NCBI GenBank assembly: GCA_052035915.1
Contig: JBPOHE010000008.1
Coordinates: 1-16,903 of the forward strand
Direction: 5' to 3'
From: JBPOHE01 sp052035915
GTDB lineage: Bacteria; Pseudomonadota; Gammaproteobacteria; Chromatiales; Chromatiaceae
Length of the DNA stretch: 16,903 nt
Below are positions 8,034 to 15,230 of the stretch, in pieces. Made by a program: the position numbers and the translations under genes. Within the stretch, counting starts at the first letter, position 1, and every line of letters begins with the position of its first letter. The notes beneath the pieces are model-generated. The model did not search any database, was not told the origin of the DNA, and worked only from the letters and a program-made list of their open reading frames with translations.

Positions 8034-8795
8034 TTAGTGGCCGCCGGTGAGGGGGACGAAAACCACCGGCAACAACTGCCGGGTAGAGATCTCGCCGGCA
8101 GCGTTCTTCTCCACCAGCATCAGATGTTGGACCTGGAAGCGACCGCCGATCGGGATCACCAGGCGTCCCCCCGGGGCCAGTTGGCGGATCAAGGGCGGCG
8201 GGATCTGGCCGGCCGCCGCAGTGACCAAGATGGCGTCGAAAGGCGCGGCCTCTTCCCAGCCATGGAAACCGTCGGCGGTGCGCAGGCGGATGTCGTGCAG
8301 GCCGAGCCGACGCAGCCGCTCCCCGGCCTCCCGCGCCAGGTCGGGGATGATCTCGATGGAATAGACCTTGGTCCCCATGGCGGCCAGGATCGCCGCTTGA
8401 TAGCCGGACCCAGTGCCGATCTCCAGCACCCGACCGCCCGGGGGTACCCGGCAGAGATCGCTCATCAGGGCGACGATATAGGGTTGGGAGATGGTCTGCC
8501 CATGGCCTATGGGGAGGGGGCGGTTTTCGTAAGCCTGACGCCTCAGGTTCTCCGGCACGTACTCATGTCTGGGCACCTGGCCCATGGCCTGCATGACCCT
8601 GGGATCCAGGGTCGTCTTGTCGATGTAGTCGGCGGTCGCCTGGACCTCGGCCTCGATCTCGGCCACCATGGCCCGCCGTGCGGACGCAAAGTCCTGGGCC
8701 CACAGCGGGCTCCCCCAGCCAAGGGAAAGCACCGCCAGCAAGCCGAGCCACCAGGGCCTGGGTTCAGGCCGCCTCTTCGAAGGCGTAGGCGCCAT
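8034..8795 (-). CDS. pcm: Protein-L-isoaspartate O-methyltransferase with N-terminal signal peptide
   Basis: The enzyme uses S-adenosylmethionine to methylate L-isoaspartyl residues so that damaged proteins can be repaired. The family is identified by GHGQTISQP (97-105), the cofactor loop VLEIGTGSGYQAA (123-135), and near the end VTAAAGQIPPPLIRQL followed by GGRLVIPIG. The predicted product is 253 residues. The start at 8795 (upstream AGGTGG, spacing 6) gives a clear Sec-type leader: basic residues 7-13 (KRRPEPR), hydrophobic 15-27, and likely cleavage after LWA at 33. The mature enzyme would then be periplasmic, which is odd for a SAM-dependent enzyme. Longer starts up to 9005 would run through the Memo-like gene in another frame. 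The first 32 bases overlap the end of that gene, so the two are probably translationally coupled. Confidence 0.9.
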   Translation of the reverse strand: MAPTPSKRRPEPRPWWLGLLAVLSLGWGSPLWAQDFASARRAMVAEIEAEVQATADYIDKTTLDPRVMQAMGQVPRHEYVPENLRRQAYENRPLPIGHGQTISQPYIVALMSDLCRVPPGGRVLEIGTGSGYQAAILAAMGTKVYSIEIIPDLAREAGERLRRLGLHDIRLRTADGFHGWEEAAPFDAILVTAAAGQIPPPLIRQLAPGGRLVIPIGGRFQVQHLMLVEKNAAGEISTRQLLPVVFVPLTGGH

Positions 8796-9558
8796 AGCCC
8801 ACCACCTGGTCCCGGGGACCCGCGGTGTCGCCCGAATTGCGCAGATCCAGTATCCGTGGCACCAGGGCATGCCGGCGCGCGGCCTCCAGCAACCCCTGTA
8901 CCGGGATGCGTCCGCAGGCGTCCTCAAAATGGATGTCCTGGGGTCGCAACTCGGCGATGGCCTGGGAGGTCGACCGATCGAGTCGCTTGGCGGTGAGATA
9001 GTCATGGTAGTGACTCAGATCGGAGCTGATGACGAACCTGGTCTCCGGGCCGCCCCAGAGTCGTTCCATGACCTCGGCCACCTCGGCGGGTCCGGCGTCT
9101 CCCACCACCAGGGGCACCAGTCGGAAGTCGCCCAACACCTCTTGCAGGAAGGGCAATTGCACTTCCAGGCTGTGTTCCTGGGTGTGGGGACGATCCAGCA
9201 GGGAGGCCTGGGGGAGATCCTCGATCAGGGACCAGGCCTCATGATCCACCGGGATCTGCCCCAGAGGGGTGGCGAAAGTATCCGCCGAACTCATGGCCAG
9301 TCCGCGAAGGGGTACCCGATGCGAAGGTCCCAGCACCACCACCCGCTCCACCAATCCCCGCAAGGGGAGGAACAAGGCATAGGCCGAGGCCGCCACCGGT
9401 CCGGAAAAGATGTAACCGGCGTGGGGGGCGATGATGGCCTTGGGCGCCGCTCCCGCGACCCGGACCGCGCGGAGATACTCCTCCAGCATCCCTCGCAGCT
9501 TCTTGGGATTGTCTGGATAGAACAATCCGGCAACCGCCGGCCAACGTACCTTCAACAT
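8764..9558 (-). CDS. amrB: AmmeMemoRadiSam system protein B (Memo-like)
   Basis: This 264-residue protein of the MEMO1/extradiol-dioxygenase-like fold is the B component of the AmmeMemoRadiSam system, whose bacterial function is not settled as far as I know. The opening VRWPAVAGLFYPD, then APHAGYIFSG, LGPSHRVP, QEHSLEVQLPFLQ, ISSDLSH and ACGRIP are family landmarks. Residues equivalent to the metal-binding His, His and Cys of human MEMO1 appear to be H46, H80 and C215, so metal binding is plausible. The start at 9558 follows AGGAGGAG (9563-9570) at ideal spacing; an ATG at 9573 would consume that ribosome binding site. The 3' end overlaps the start of pcm by 32 bases. The matching radical SAM component lies at the head of the same gene block; the AMMECR1 component is absent from the window. 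Confidence 0.88.
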   Translation of the reverse strand: MLKVRWPAVAGLFYPDNPKKLRGMLEEYLRAVRVAGAAPKAIIAPHAGYIFSGPVAASAYALFLPLRGLVERVVVLGPSHRVPLRGLAMSSADTFATPLGQIPVDHEAWSLIEDLPQASLLDRPHTQEHSLEVQLPFLQEVLGDFRLVPLVVGDAGPAEVAEVMERLWGGPETRFVISSDLSHYHDYLTAKRLDRSTSQAIAELRPQDIHFEDACGRIPVQGLLEAARRHALVPRILDLRNSGDTAGPRDQVVGYGAYAFEEAA

Positions 9559-9641
9559 GGGTCTCCTCCTCATCCGGGTCCTGTCCAGGGTGACAACTTC
9601 ATTCTAGTAGATCGTTCCGCCAAACCGGGTACCTTTCGCGG

Positions 9642-9707
9642 TGAGCTTGTCGAACCGCGATTGTCGAACCGCCAGCCCCCCGCCGCTACGAGCCTTCGAC
9701 AAGCTCA
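9642..9707. repeat. REP-like palindromic repeat
   Basis: TGAGCTTGTCGAA (9642-9654) and TTCGACAAGCTCA (9695-9707) form a perfect 13-base inverted repeat 40 bases apart. Inside, TTGTCGAACCGC occurs twice (9647-9658, 9661-9672). The core TTCGACAAGCTCAGG is a widespread proteobacterial interspersed palindrome type as I recall it. It sits in the only long gap (146 bases) of the minus-strand block and overlaps the 3' end of the GT41 gene. It may act as a transcript-stabilising hairpin or partial terminator. Confidence 0.75.
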
Positions 9708-11951
9708 GGCCGAACGAAATAATTGGGCCAGGGTCCGCGTCAGACTCGCCAGAGGTCGGGCGTCCTCGAACAAGGCCGGGCGGTCCAGCCGCATCCGCTC
9801 CGCGATGGCCTGCTTGGCCCCCGGATCCTGGGCCAGTTCCAGCGCCAGGGGCGCCAAGCGGTCCCGGGAAGGGGCGATACAGTCCTCGAGCCCGAGCCGT
9901 CTCAGCATGGCGGCGCTTTGGCGTCCACGCATGAAGTCTCCCGGACAGGTGACCACCGGCAAGCCGACGGAGATGGCGTCCAGGGAGGTGTTGCCGCCGG
10001 ACCAGGGGATGGTGTCGAGCATCAGATCGCAGACCCGGTTGATTTGCAGGTAACGCTGCCGCGGGCAATGGGGGAGCACCAGTAGGGATGGTCCCGGATC
10101 CAGTCCTTCCGCCTCGAAGACCATCTCGAGCCGTTGCTGCAACCTGGCGGTCAGGCCTTCCTCGGAACCGGCGAACAGCACCAACCGACCTTGGGGGTCG
10201 CCTTTGACGATCTCCACCATGACCCGGTCGAAATCCGGATGCAGCTTGAAGGGCGACTGGGGGATCAGATAGAGACGAGCCTCCTCCGGCAGGCCGAGGT
10301 CGGCGCGGGTGGCCGGCGGCGGCTCGCTATCCGGGACATAGGCGGTGCCCAGGCCAGGCAGGGTAACCAGGGTCTCGCTGTAGTGATCCGGCGCCCCCGG
10401 CGGCTCCATCTCGGCGCAGGAGAAAAAGTAATCGATATTACCGAGCCCGGTGGTCACCGGATGCCCCCAGGCGCAACACTGGACCGGCGCCAGGCGCATC
10501 GCCGCCAGTAGCAGGCAGACCGGGTCCATCCCCAGTTCGGGATAGAGGATGAGATCGCATTCCAGGGCCAGGAGACGCTTGGCCAGATGCCGTGGTGGTA
10601 ACGGCCAGTGATGAAAGGCACCGGACCGAGGGCGCAGTTGCTCGGTGAAATCATCCGCCTGGCCCGTCAACACCAGATGGACATCCCAGCCGGCGTTCAC
10701 CAAGGCGCCGATCCAAGCGCCGAAATAGTGGCCGACGGTGCAGTTGCGCCAGAAAGCGGACACCAGGGCGAGTCGCGGCCGCTTGCGTGGCTTGGGTCGG
10801 CGTGGCTCCAGCAAGGCCGGGGCCTGGCGTCGCAGCAACCCTTCCAGCAGACGCCCGAATTGTTGTTGCAGCGCCCGGTCGTTCTCGCCCTGGTAGGCGA
10901 GATAGAAATTGCTCCAGAGCAGGTTGGCCAGGTTGTCTTCACCACCCGGCGTCCGGCCAGGCGCGTAGCTGGGCAGCCATTCCCGCTCCAGCCAGTCGAG
11001 ACCGGCGGCATAGCGACTCCGGGCCAGCCACAGATGCTCCAAGTTCCTGGCCACCGCCGGCAGACAGATCCGGGAACCGAACGCCGCCTGGACATCCTGG
11101 GGGTTGTCCCGGGCGATGGCGCCATAGACCGCCATGGCTTCTTCGTCATCCCCCGCCTTGCGCAGGGCGCGGGCATACTCCCGTGTGAGTTCAGGATCGG
11201 CGTCCAGATCGGTTCGTCGGCGCAGATAGGCGACGGATGAGCTCGCCCGGTTGTTGTTGAACAGCATGCGGGCATAGCGCACCCCCAATTCCTCGGTGCC
11301 CTCCAGGCCCATGAGCCGCTCGAAACGGGCCAGGGCTTGTTCCCGCTCGCCGATGGCGAGATACATCTCGGCGATATCGGCCAACCAGGACGGCGACCCG
11401 CCCGCGTTGGCCTCGGCGGCGACGAGACGTTGCTTGACTCCCGGCAGATCCCCCCGGGCCAGACACAAGCGCGCCGCTTGGAACAGGGCCGCGGGATCGC
11501 CGGGTTGAAGGCGCAGGGCCTGGGCCAAGGGCGCTTCGGCCCGTCCGGGTTGATCCGCCGCCAGATAGAGTTTGGCGCTGTTGACATAGGCCAGGGCGCA
11601 CTGGGGGTCTACCGCCACCGCCCGTTGGAAGGCACGTTGGGAACCGGCCAGATCCCCTTGCTGTTGCAGACGCGCCCCGCGGTTGTTGTAGGCCATGCCC
11701 AGGGCGCCCCGGATTTTGTCCTGCTGTCGCATGGCCATGGGCAGCCGTTCCAGGACGGCGATGACCTCCTCGGGGTCATTGGCGAGGATGGCGAGATTGG
11801 CCAGCCCGATGAGTGCCCCCGGATGACCGGGTTGAAGGGCCAGCAGGGCCTCGAAGAGTTCCCGCGCCCGCTCCCGATCCCCTTGGCGCAGGGCGTTCTG
11901 CGCCTCCGGTAGCAGGAGATCGCTGGAGGAAACCTCGGGGCCGGATGACAT
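9705..11951 (-). CDS. TPR-GT41 glycosyltransferase (O-GlcNAc transferase/SPINDLY-like)
   Basis: The predicted 748-residue cytosolic enzyme combines about seven tetratricopeptide repeats (roughly 15-345) with a C-terminal GT41 domain (about 393-735), the architecture of protein O-linked N-acetylglucosaminyltransferases. GT41 landmarks are RLALVSAFWRNCTVGHYFG, GHPVTTGLGNIDYFFSC (about 496-512), SPFKLHPDFD (about 571), LDTIPWSGGNTSLDA and GLPVVTCPGDFMRGRQ (about 645-685). The donor sugar and protein target are unknown. The start at 11951 has GGGGGAG nine bases upstream and lies 16 bases after the CFA-like gene, so the two are probably co-transcribed; longer starts would overlap that gene. The final codons and the TGA stop (9705-9707) lie inside a REP-like repeat, so the native C-terminus may have been altered. 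Confidence 0.83.
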   Translation of the reverse strand: MSSGPEVSSSDLLLPEAQNALRQGDRERARELFEALLALQPGHPGALIGLANLAILANDPEEVIAVLERLPMAMRQQDKIRGALGMAYNNRGARLQQQGDLAGSQRAFQRAVAVDPQCALAYVNSAKLYLAADQPGRAEAPLAQALRLQPGDPAALFQAARLCLARGDLPGVKQRLVAAEANAGGSPSWLADIAEMYLAIGEREQALARFERLMGLEGTEELGVRYARMLFNNNRASSSVAYLRRRTDLDADPELTREYARALRKAGDDEEAMAVYGAIARDNPQDVQAAFGSRICLPAVARNLEHLWLARSRYAAGLDWLEREWLPSYAPGRTPGGEDNLANLLWSNFYLAYQGENDRALQQQFGRLLEGLLRRQAPALLEPRRPKPRKRPRLALVSAFWRNCTVGHYFGAWIGALVNAGWDVHLVLTGQADDFTEQLRPRSGAFHHWPLPPRHLAKRLLALECDLILYPELGMDPVCLLLAAMRLAPVQCCAWGHPVTTGLGNIDYFFSCAEMEPPGAPDHYSETLVTLPGLGTAYVPDSEPPPATRADLGLPEEARLYLIPQSPFKLHPDFDRVMVEIVKGDPQGRLVLFAGSEEGLTARLQQRLEMVFEAEGLDPGPSLLVLPHCPRQRYLQINRVCDLMLDTIPWSGGNTSLDAISVGLPVVTCPGDFMRGRQSAAMLRRLGLEDCIAPSRDRLAPLALELAQDPGAKQAIAERMRLDRPALFEDARPLASLTRTLAQLFRSA

Positions 11952-11967
11952 CGCGAGAAACTCCCCC

Positions 11968-13257
11968 TCAACCCCGATACAGAGGTTCCCGCGTCCAGGG
12001 AATGGCGTTACAACCGCCGCGGGCAAAAACCACCTGGAAGAGTTGCAGGCTTCCCATACGGAAGGCGGCGACCGAGCCGGCGAGATAGAGTCGCCAGGCG
12101 CGCACGAAATCGGCATCGAACATAGCCTGCACCTGGGACTCGGCGCGGTCGTATTTTTGCAGCCAATAGTCCAGGGTCTTGGCATAGTGCAAACGGATGT
12201 TTTCCACGTCCAGCACGGACAACCCCCTTGGCTCGAAGATCCGGCTCATCTCACTCAGGCTGGGCGGTTGCGCCCCGGGGAAGATGCGCTTGCGGATCCA
12301 GGCATTGAGATTGCCGGGTTGATCCCGCCCGATGCTGTGGATCAGGCCCCGACCTTCCGGGGTGAGGCAACGGTCGATGACCTGGCTCAATTCGTCGTAA
12401 TGACGGACCCCCACATGCTCCAACATACCGACGGAGACGAAGACATCGAAACGGCCCTGGATCTCCCGGTAATCCGCCTCGATGTACCGCACCCGGCACT
12501 CCATGCCCGCCTGCCGCGCCCGTTCCCGGGCATGGACCAGTTGTTCGTGCGAGATGTTATAGGCCTCCACAAAGACGCCGTACTTGCGTGCCAGGTGCAG
12601 GGCCAGGGAGCCCCAGCCGCAGCCCGCCTCCACCACTCGTTCCCCCGGTTTCAACCAGAGCTTGCGGGCGACATGGTCCATCTTGGCGATCTGCGCTTCT
12701 TCCAGATCGGTGAACTCGCGCGGGAAATAGGCGCAGGTATAGAGCATCTCCGAATCGAGCCAGAGGCGATAGAAGTCGTTGCCGATGTCATAGTGATGAT
12801 GGATGTTGCCCCGCGCCCGCTCCAGGCTGTTGGGGCGATAGAACCTGAATCTTTCCAGGAGACTCAGCCAGCCGGTCGGGGAATACACCCTCGCCATGGA
12901 CCGGTAGATCTTCTCCAACAGGGTCACCAGATCCCCTTCGACATGCAGGCGACCCTTCGTGTACATCTCGCCGAACTGCAACTCGGGATTGAAGGCCACC
13001 TTCCAGAGGGCGCGACGATCATGAAAGACCAGGCGTTCCACCGCCGTACCATCCTCGGCTCCGACCTCCCAGCCATTCCAGAGCGCCAGCCTGATGGCCG
13101 GCTGCCCCATTAGTTTCCACAGCCATCCGAGGATCAAGCGATCCTTCGCTCCCACCTCGGCCTTGGGGTTCATGGTGGCCGCAGGGTGTTCCTTGGCCTT
13201 GTGGTGATAATCCGGGACGATCGTCGTCATGGGGGGCTCTTTTTCTCCGGTGCTCAC
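11968..13257 (-). CDS. cfa: Cyclopropane-fatty-acid synthase family SAM methyltransferase
   Basis: This 429-residue class I methyltransferase of the CFA/mycolic acid cyclopropane synthase family would transfer a methylene from SAM to the double bond of membrane phospholipid acyl chains. Family motifs are HHHYDIGNDFYRLWLD (about 153-168), LYTCAYF, the SAM loop VVEAGCGWGSLALHLA (about 206-221), VSVGMLEHVG (about 275-284) and FRMGSLQLFQ near the end. I chose GTG at 13257 because AGGAGG sits 4-7 bases upstream; ATG at 13230 is poorly served. The first 60 residues are divergent. A nine-codon leader ORF ends in a GTGA overlap with this start. The substrate could differ from plain cyclopropanation, since family members also make methylated fatty acids. 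The symbol denotes the family only. Confidence 0.85.
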   Translation of the reverse strand: MSTGEKEPPMTTIVPDYHHKAKEHPAATMNPKAEVGAKDRLILGWLWKLMGQPAIRLALWNGWEVGAEDGTAVERLVFHDRRALWKVAFNPELQFGEMYTKGRLHVEGDLVTLLEKIYRSMARVYSPTGWLSLLERFRFYRPNSLERARGNIHHHYDIGNDFYRLWLDSEMLYTCAYFPREFTDLEEAQIAKMDHVARKLWLKPGERVVEAGCGWGSLALHLARKYGVFVEAYNISHEQLVHARERARQAGMECRVRYIEADYREIQGRFDVFVSVGMLEHVGVRHYDELSQVIDRCLTPEGRGLIHSIGRDQPGNLNAWIRKRIFPGAQPPSLSEMSRIFEPRGLSVLDVENIRLHYAKTLDYWLQKYDRAESQVQAMFDADFVRAWRLYLAGSVAAFRMGSLQLFQVVFARGGCNAIPWTREPLYRG

Positions 13258-13283
13258 CGCCCCTCCTCCTCAAGCCTAGACAT
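13254..13283 (-). CDS. Candidate nine-codon leader ORF coupled to the CFA-family gene
   Basis: ATG at 13283 reads MSRLEEEGR and ends at TGA (13254-13256), which overlaps the GTG start of the downstream gene (13255-13257) as GTGA. A strong Shine-Dalgarno sequence (AAGGAG, 13292-13297) lies eight bases upstream of the ATG, and the GAG codons of the leader form the Shine-Dalgarno sequence of the next gene. The layout fits translational coupling. It is short enough to have arisen by chance. Confidence 0.4.
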   Translation of the reverse strand: MSRLEEEGR

Positions 13284-13316
13284 GATGAGATCTCCTTCTT
13301 GCAAGGATGAATCCGC

Positions 13317-14417
13317 TCAGGCGGCGGCATAACGGCTCAATCTGACCGGCTGGCGACGGTTTCCCCAGGTGCCTGGTCGCGCCTCGAACACCCCGGCGCA
13401 GGGAGCGCCGCACAGGGCGCAACGCCCCTCGGCGGTCAGCCGCCACTCCCCCAGCACATACCAGTCGCGTTCGATCAATCTGGCTCCACATTGATGACAA
13501 TAGGTACTCGAACCCGCCCGATCATGGACGTTGCCGGTGTAAACATACCTCAGGCCGTTGCCGAGGGCGATACGCCTGGCCTTGGTCAGGGTCGCCGGCG
13601 GCGTGGCCGGGGTGTCGAGCATCTTCCAATCCGGATGAAAAGCGGTGAAGTGCAGCGGCACCTCTGGGCCCAGATGCTCCGCTATCCACTGGGTCAGGGC
13701 CTGGAGTTCCGCCTCCGAATCGTTCTCGCCCGGGATCAGCAGAGTGGTGATCTCGAACCACACAGAGGTCTCCCGTTGCAAATAGACCAGCGTATCCAAC
13801 ACAGGTTGCAGATGACCGCCGCACAGCCGGTGGTAGAAATCCTCGCTGAAGGCTTTGAGATCCACATTGGCGGCGTCCATCCAAGGATAGAACTCCGCCC
13901 TGGGTGCGGGACAGACATAGCCTGAAGTGACCGCCACCGATTTGATCCCCCGCTCCCGGCAGGCCCGGGCCACGTCCAGGGCATACTCATGGAACACCGT
14001 CGGATCATTGTAGGTATAGGCGACACTACGGCAGCCCAGTTCCGCCGCCGCCCGGGCGATGGTCTCCGGGGAGGCGCTATCGGCGAGTCTGTCCATCTCC
14101 CGGGATTTACTGATATCCCAGTTCTGGCAGAACTTACAGGACAGATTGCAGCCAGCGGTACCGAAGGAGAGGATGGGGGTACCGGGCAGGAAATGGTTAA
14201 GAGGCTTTTTTTCGATGGGATCGATGCAAAAGCCGCTGGAACGCCCATAGGTGGTAAGTACGATACGGCCACCCAGATTGGCCCGCACGAAGCAGAGGCC
14301 ACGCTGGCCTTCCTGGAGTTTGCACAGACGCGGACAGAGATCGCACTGCACCCGTCCGGCCTCTAGCGGATGCCAGTATCGGGTCGGGAAGATCGCCTCT
14401 TGGATCTCGGTTGTCAT
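13317..14417 (-). CDS. amrS: AmmeMemoRadiSam system radical SAM enzyme
   Basis: This 366-residue radical SAM protein resembles pyruvate-formate-lyase-activating enzymes and matches the AmmeMemoRadiSam radical SAM family. The cluster-binding CX3CX2C motif is C90, C94 and C97 in GTAGCNLSCKFCQNWDIS. A cysteine-rich N-terminus (C25, C28, C32, C42 in CDLCPRLC...GLC) and two C-terminal CxxC pairs (CHQC, then CALCGAPC) suggest extra cluster or zinc sites. Typical internal motifs are SVAYTYNDPTVFHEY, VTSGYV, DAANVDLKAF and LIPGENDSEAEL. The reaction is unknown to me. I chose ATG at 14417, but no strong Shine-Dalgarno sequence is visible, so GTG at 14426 remains possible. Codons further upstream belong to the divergent response regulator. 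It is the first gene of the block that includes its partner, the Memo-like protein. Confidence 0.88.
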   Translation of the reverse strand: MTTEIQEAIFPTRYWHPLEAGRVQCDLCPRLCKLQEGQRGLCFVRANLGGRIVLTTYGRSSGFCIDPIEKKPLNHFLPGTPILSFGTAGCNLSCKFCQNWDISKSREMDRLADSASPETIARAAAELGCRSVAYTYNDPTVFHEYALDVARACRERGIKSVAVTSGYVCPAPRAEFYPWMDAANVDLKAFSEDFYHRLCGGHLQPVLDTLVYLQRETSVWFEITTLLIPGENDSEAELQALTQWIAEHLGPEVPLHFTAFHPDWKMLDTPATPPATLTKARRIALGNGLRYVYTGNVHDRAGSSTYCHQCGARLIERDWYVLGEWRLTAEGRCALCGAPCAGVFEARPGTWGNRRQPVRLSRYAAA

Positions 14418-14464
14418 GATGGTCACCCATACTGAGGAAATTGGTTGGCTCTCAGAGAGATAGC

Positions 14465-14495
14465 TTGCCGCCACAGGCCTGCTTTTTAGTATAAC
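14465..14495 (+). promoter_or_regulatory. Candidate promoter of the two-component operon
   Basis: In the 144-base divergent gap, TTGCCG (14465-14470) precedes TATAAC (14490-14495) with a 19-base spacer, slightly long for sigma70. The same AT-rich spot reads TATACT on the minus strand and could serve the radical SAM gene. A short palindrome, CTCTCAGAGAG, lies at about 14451-14461. No PhoP-type direct repeat was seen. This is a weak call. Confidence 0.3.
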
Positions 14496-14561
14496 CTCCC
14501 TTGATGAAGGCCAGGTCGAGGCCCGATCGATGGGAACCACAGAATTCAGGAGAAGCCAAGC

Positions 14562-15230
14562 ATGCGCCTGCTGCTGGTGGAAGACGATCTCGAGCTGGTC
14601 GGGCATCTGCTGGCCGAACTGACACGGGCGGGTTTCGCCGTCGACAGCGCCACCGATGGCCTCGACGCCGAACACCTGGGCAACGAGATCCCCTACGACG
14701 CCGTGGTGCTGGATCTCGGCCTGCCCCGTCGTCCGGGGTTGGAGGTGCTGCGACACTGGCGCGCCCGGGACAACCGCGTGCCGGTGCTCATCCTCACCGC
14801 CCGGGATGCCTGGCATGAACGGGTCGACGGCTTCAAGGCCGGCGCCGACGACTACCTCGGCAAACCCTTCCATGTCGAGGAACTGCTCGCCCGGCTGCGG
14901 GCCCTGATCCGCCGCAGCGAGGGTCGCCCCGGCCCGCTGATCCGCGCCGGCGATCTGGTGTTGGACGAGGAACGCCAACAGGTGCGACTCCCCGACCAGA
15001 GCTGGGTGGAACTCACCGGCACCGAGTTCCGCCTGCTGCGCTATTTCATGCTCAATCCGGGCCGCATCCTCTCCAAGACCCGTCTCACCGAGCACGTCTA
15101 CGACCAGGACTTCGACCGCGACAGCAATCTCATCGAGGTCTATGTGCGTCGCTTGCGGGACCGCATCGGCGCCGCCCATATCGAGACCCACAGGGGTCAG
15201 GGCTATTGCTTCATCGAGCCGCCAGCATGA
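14562..15230 (+). CDS. OmpR/PhoP-family response regulator
   Basis: This 222-residue DNA-binding response regulator has a receiver domain (1-115) with acidic pocket E7-D8-D9, phosphoacceptor D51 (VVLDLGLP), T79 and K101 (LGKPF), followed by a winged-helix output domain (about 125-220) with LTGTEFRLLRYFM, VYDQDFDRDSNLIEVYVRRLR and THRGQGYCF. It should bind DNA as a dimer and respond to the kinase encoded directly downstream. The start at 14562 is supported by AGGAG nine bases upstream. Its stop codon overlaps the kinase start as ATGA. It resembles the PhoP/QseB group, but the regulon is unknown. It diverges from the radical SAM gene, which makes that block a possible target. Confidence 0.93.
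   Translation: MRLLLVEDDLELVGHLLAELTRAGFAVDSATDGLDAEHLGNEIPYDAVVLDLGLPRRPGLEVLRHWRARDNRVPVLILTARDAWHERVDGFKAGADDYLGKPFHVEELLARLRALIRRSEGRPGPLIRAGDLVLDEERQQVRLPDQSWVELTGTEFRLLRYFMLNPGRILSKTRLTEHVYDQDFDRDSNLIEVYVRRLRDRIGAAHIETHRGQGYCFIEPPA

Noticed and set aside
8034..9005. Longer 323-codon version of the isoaspartyl methyltransferase
   Set aside because: The extra 70 residues would be encoded entirely over the Memo-like gene in another frame and would bury the obvious signal peptide.
9559..9640. Separate minus-strand promoter for the Memo-like gene
   Set aside because: A TAGAAT-like sequence is visible near 9604, but no -35 lies at suitable spacing.
8668..10053. 461-codon plus-strand ORF spanning the Memo-like gene, the intergenic repeat and the end of the GT41 gene
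   Set aside because: It crosses three real minus-strand features and has low-complexity G/Q/R-rich composition without a domain.
12043..13113. 356-codon plus-strand ORF opposite the CFA-family gene
   Set aside because: The minus frame contains all the CFA family motifs. The antisense product matches nothing I recognise.
13317..15191. Reading the radical SAM gene as a 624-codon fusion protein starting at 15191
   Set aside because: The extra N-terminal 258 codons are antisense to the response regulator and have no domain. The true radical SAM protein begins at 14417.
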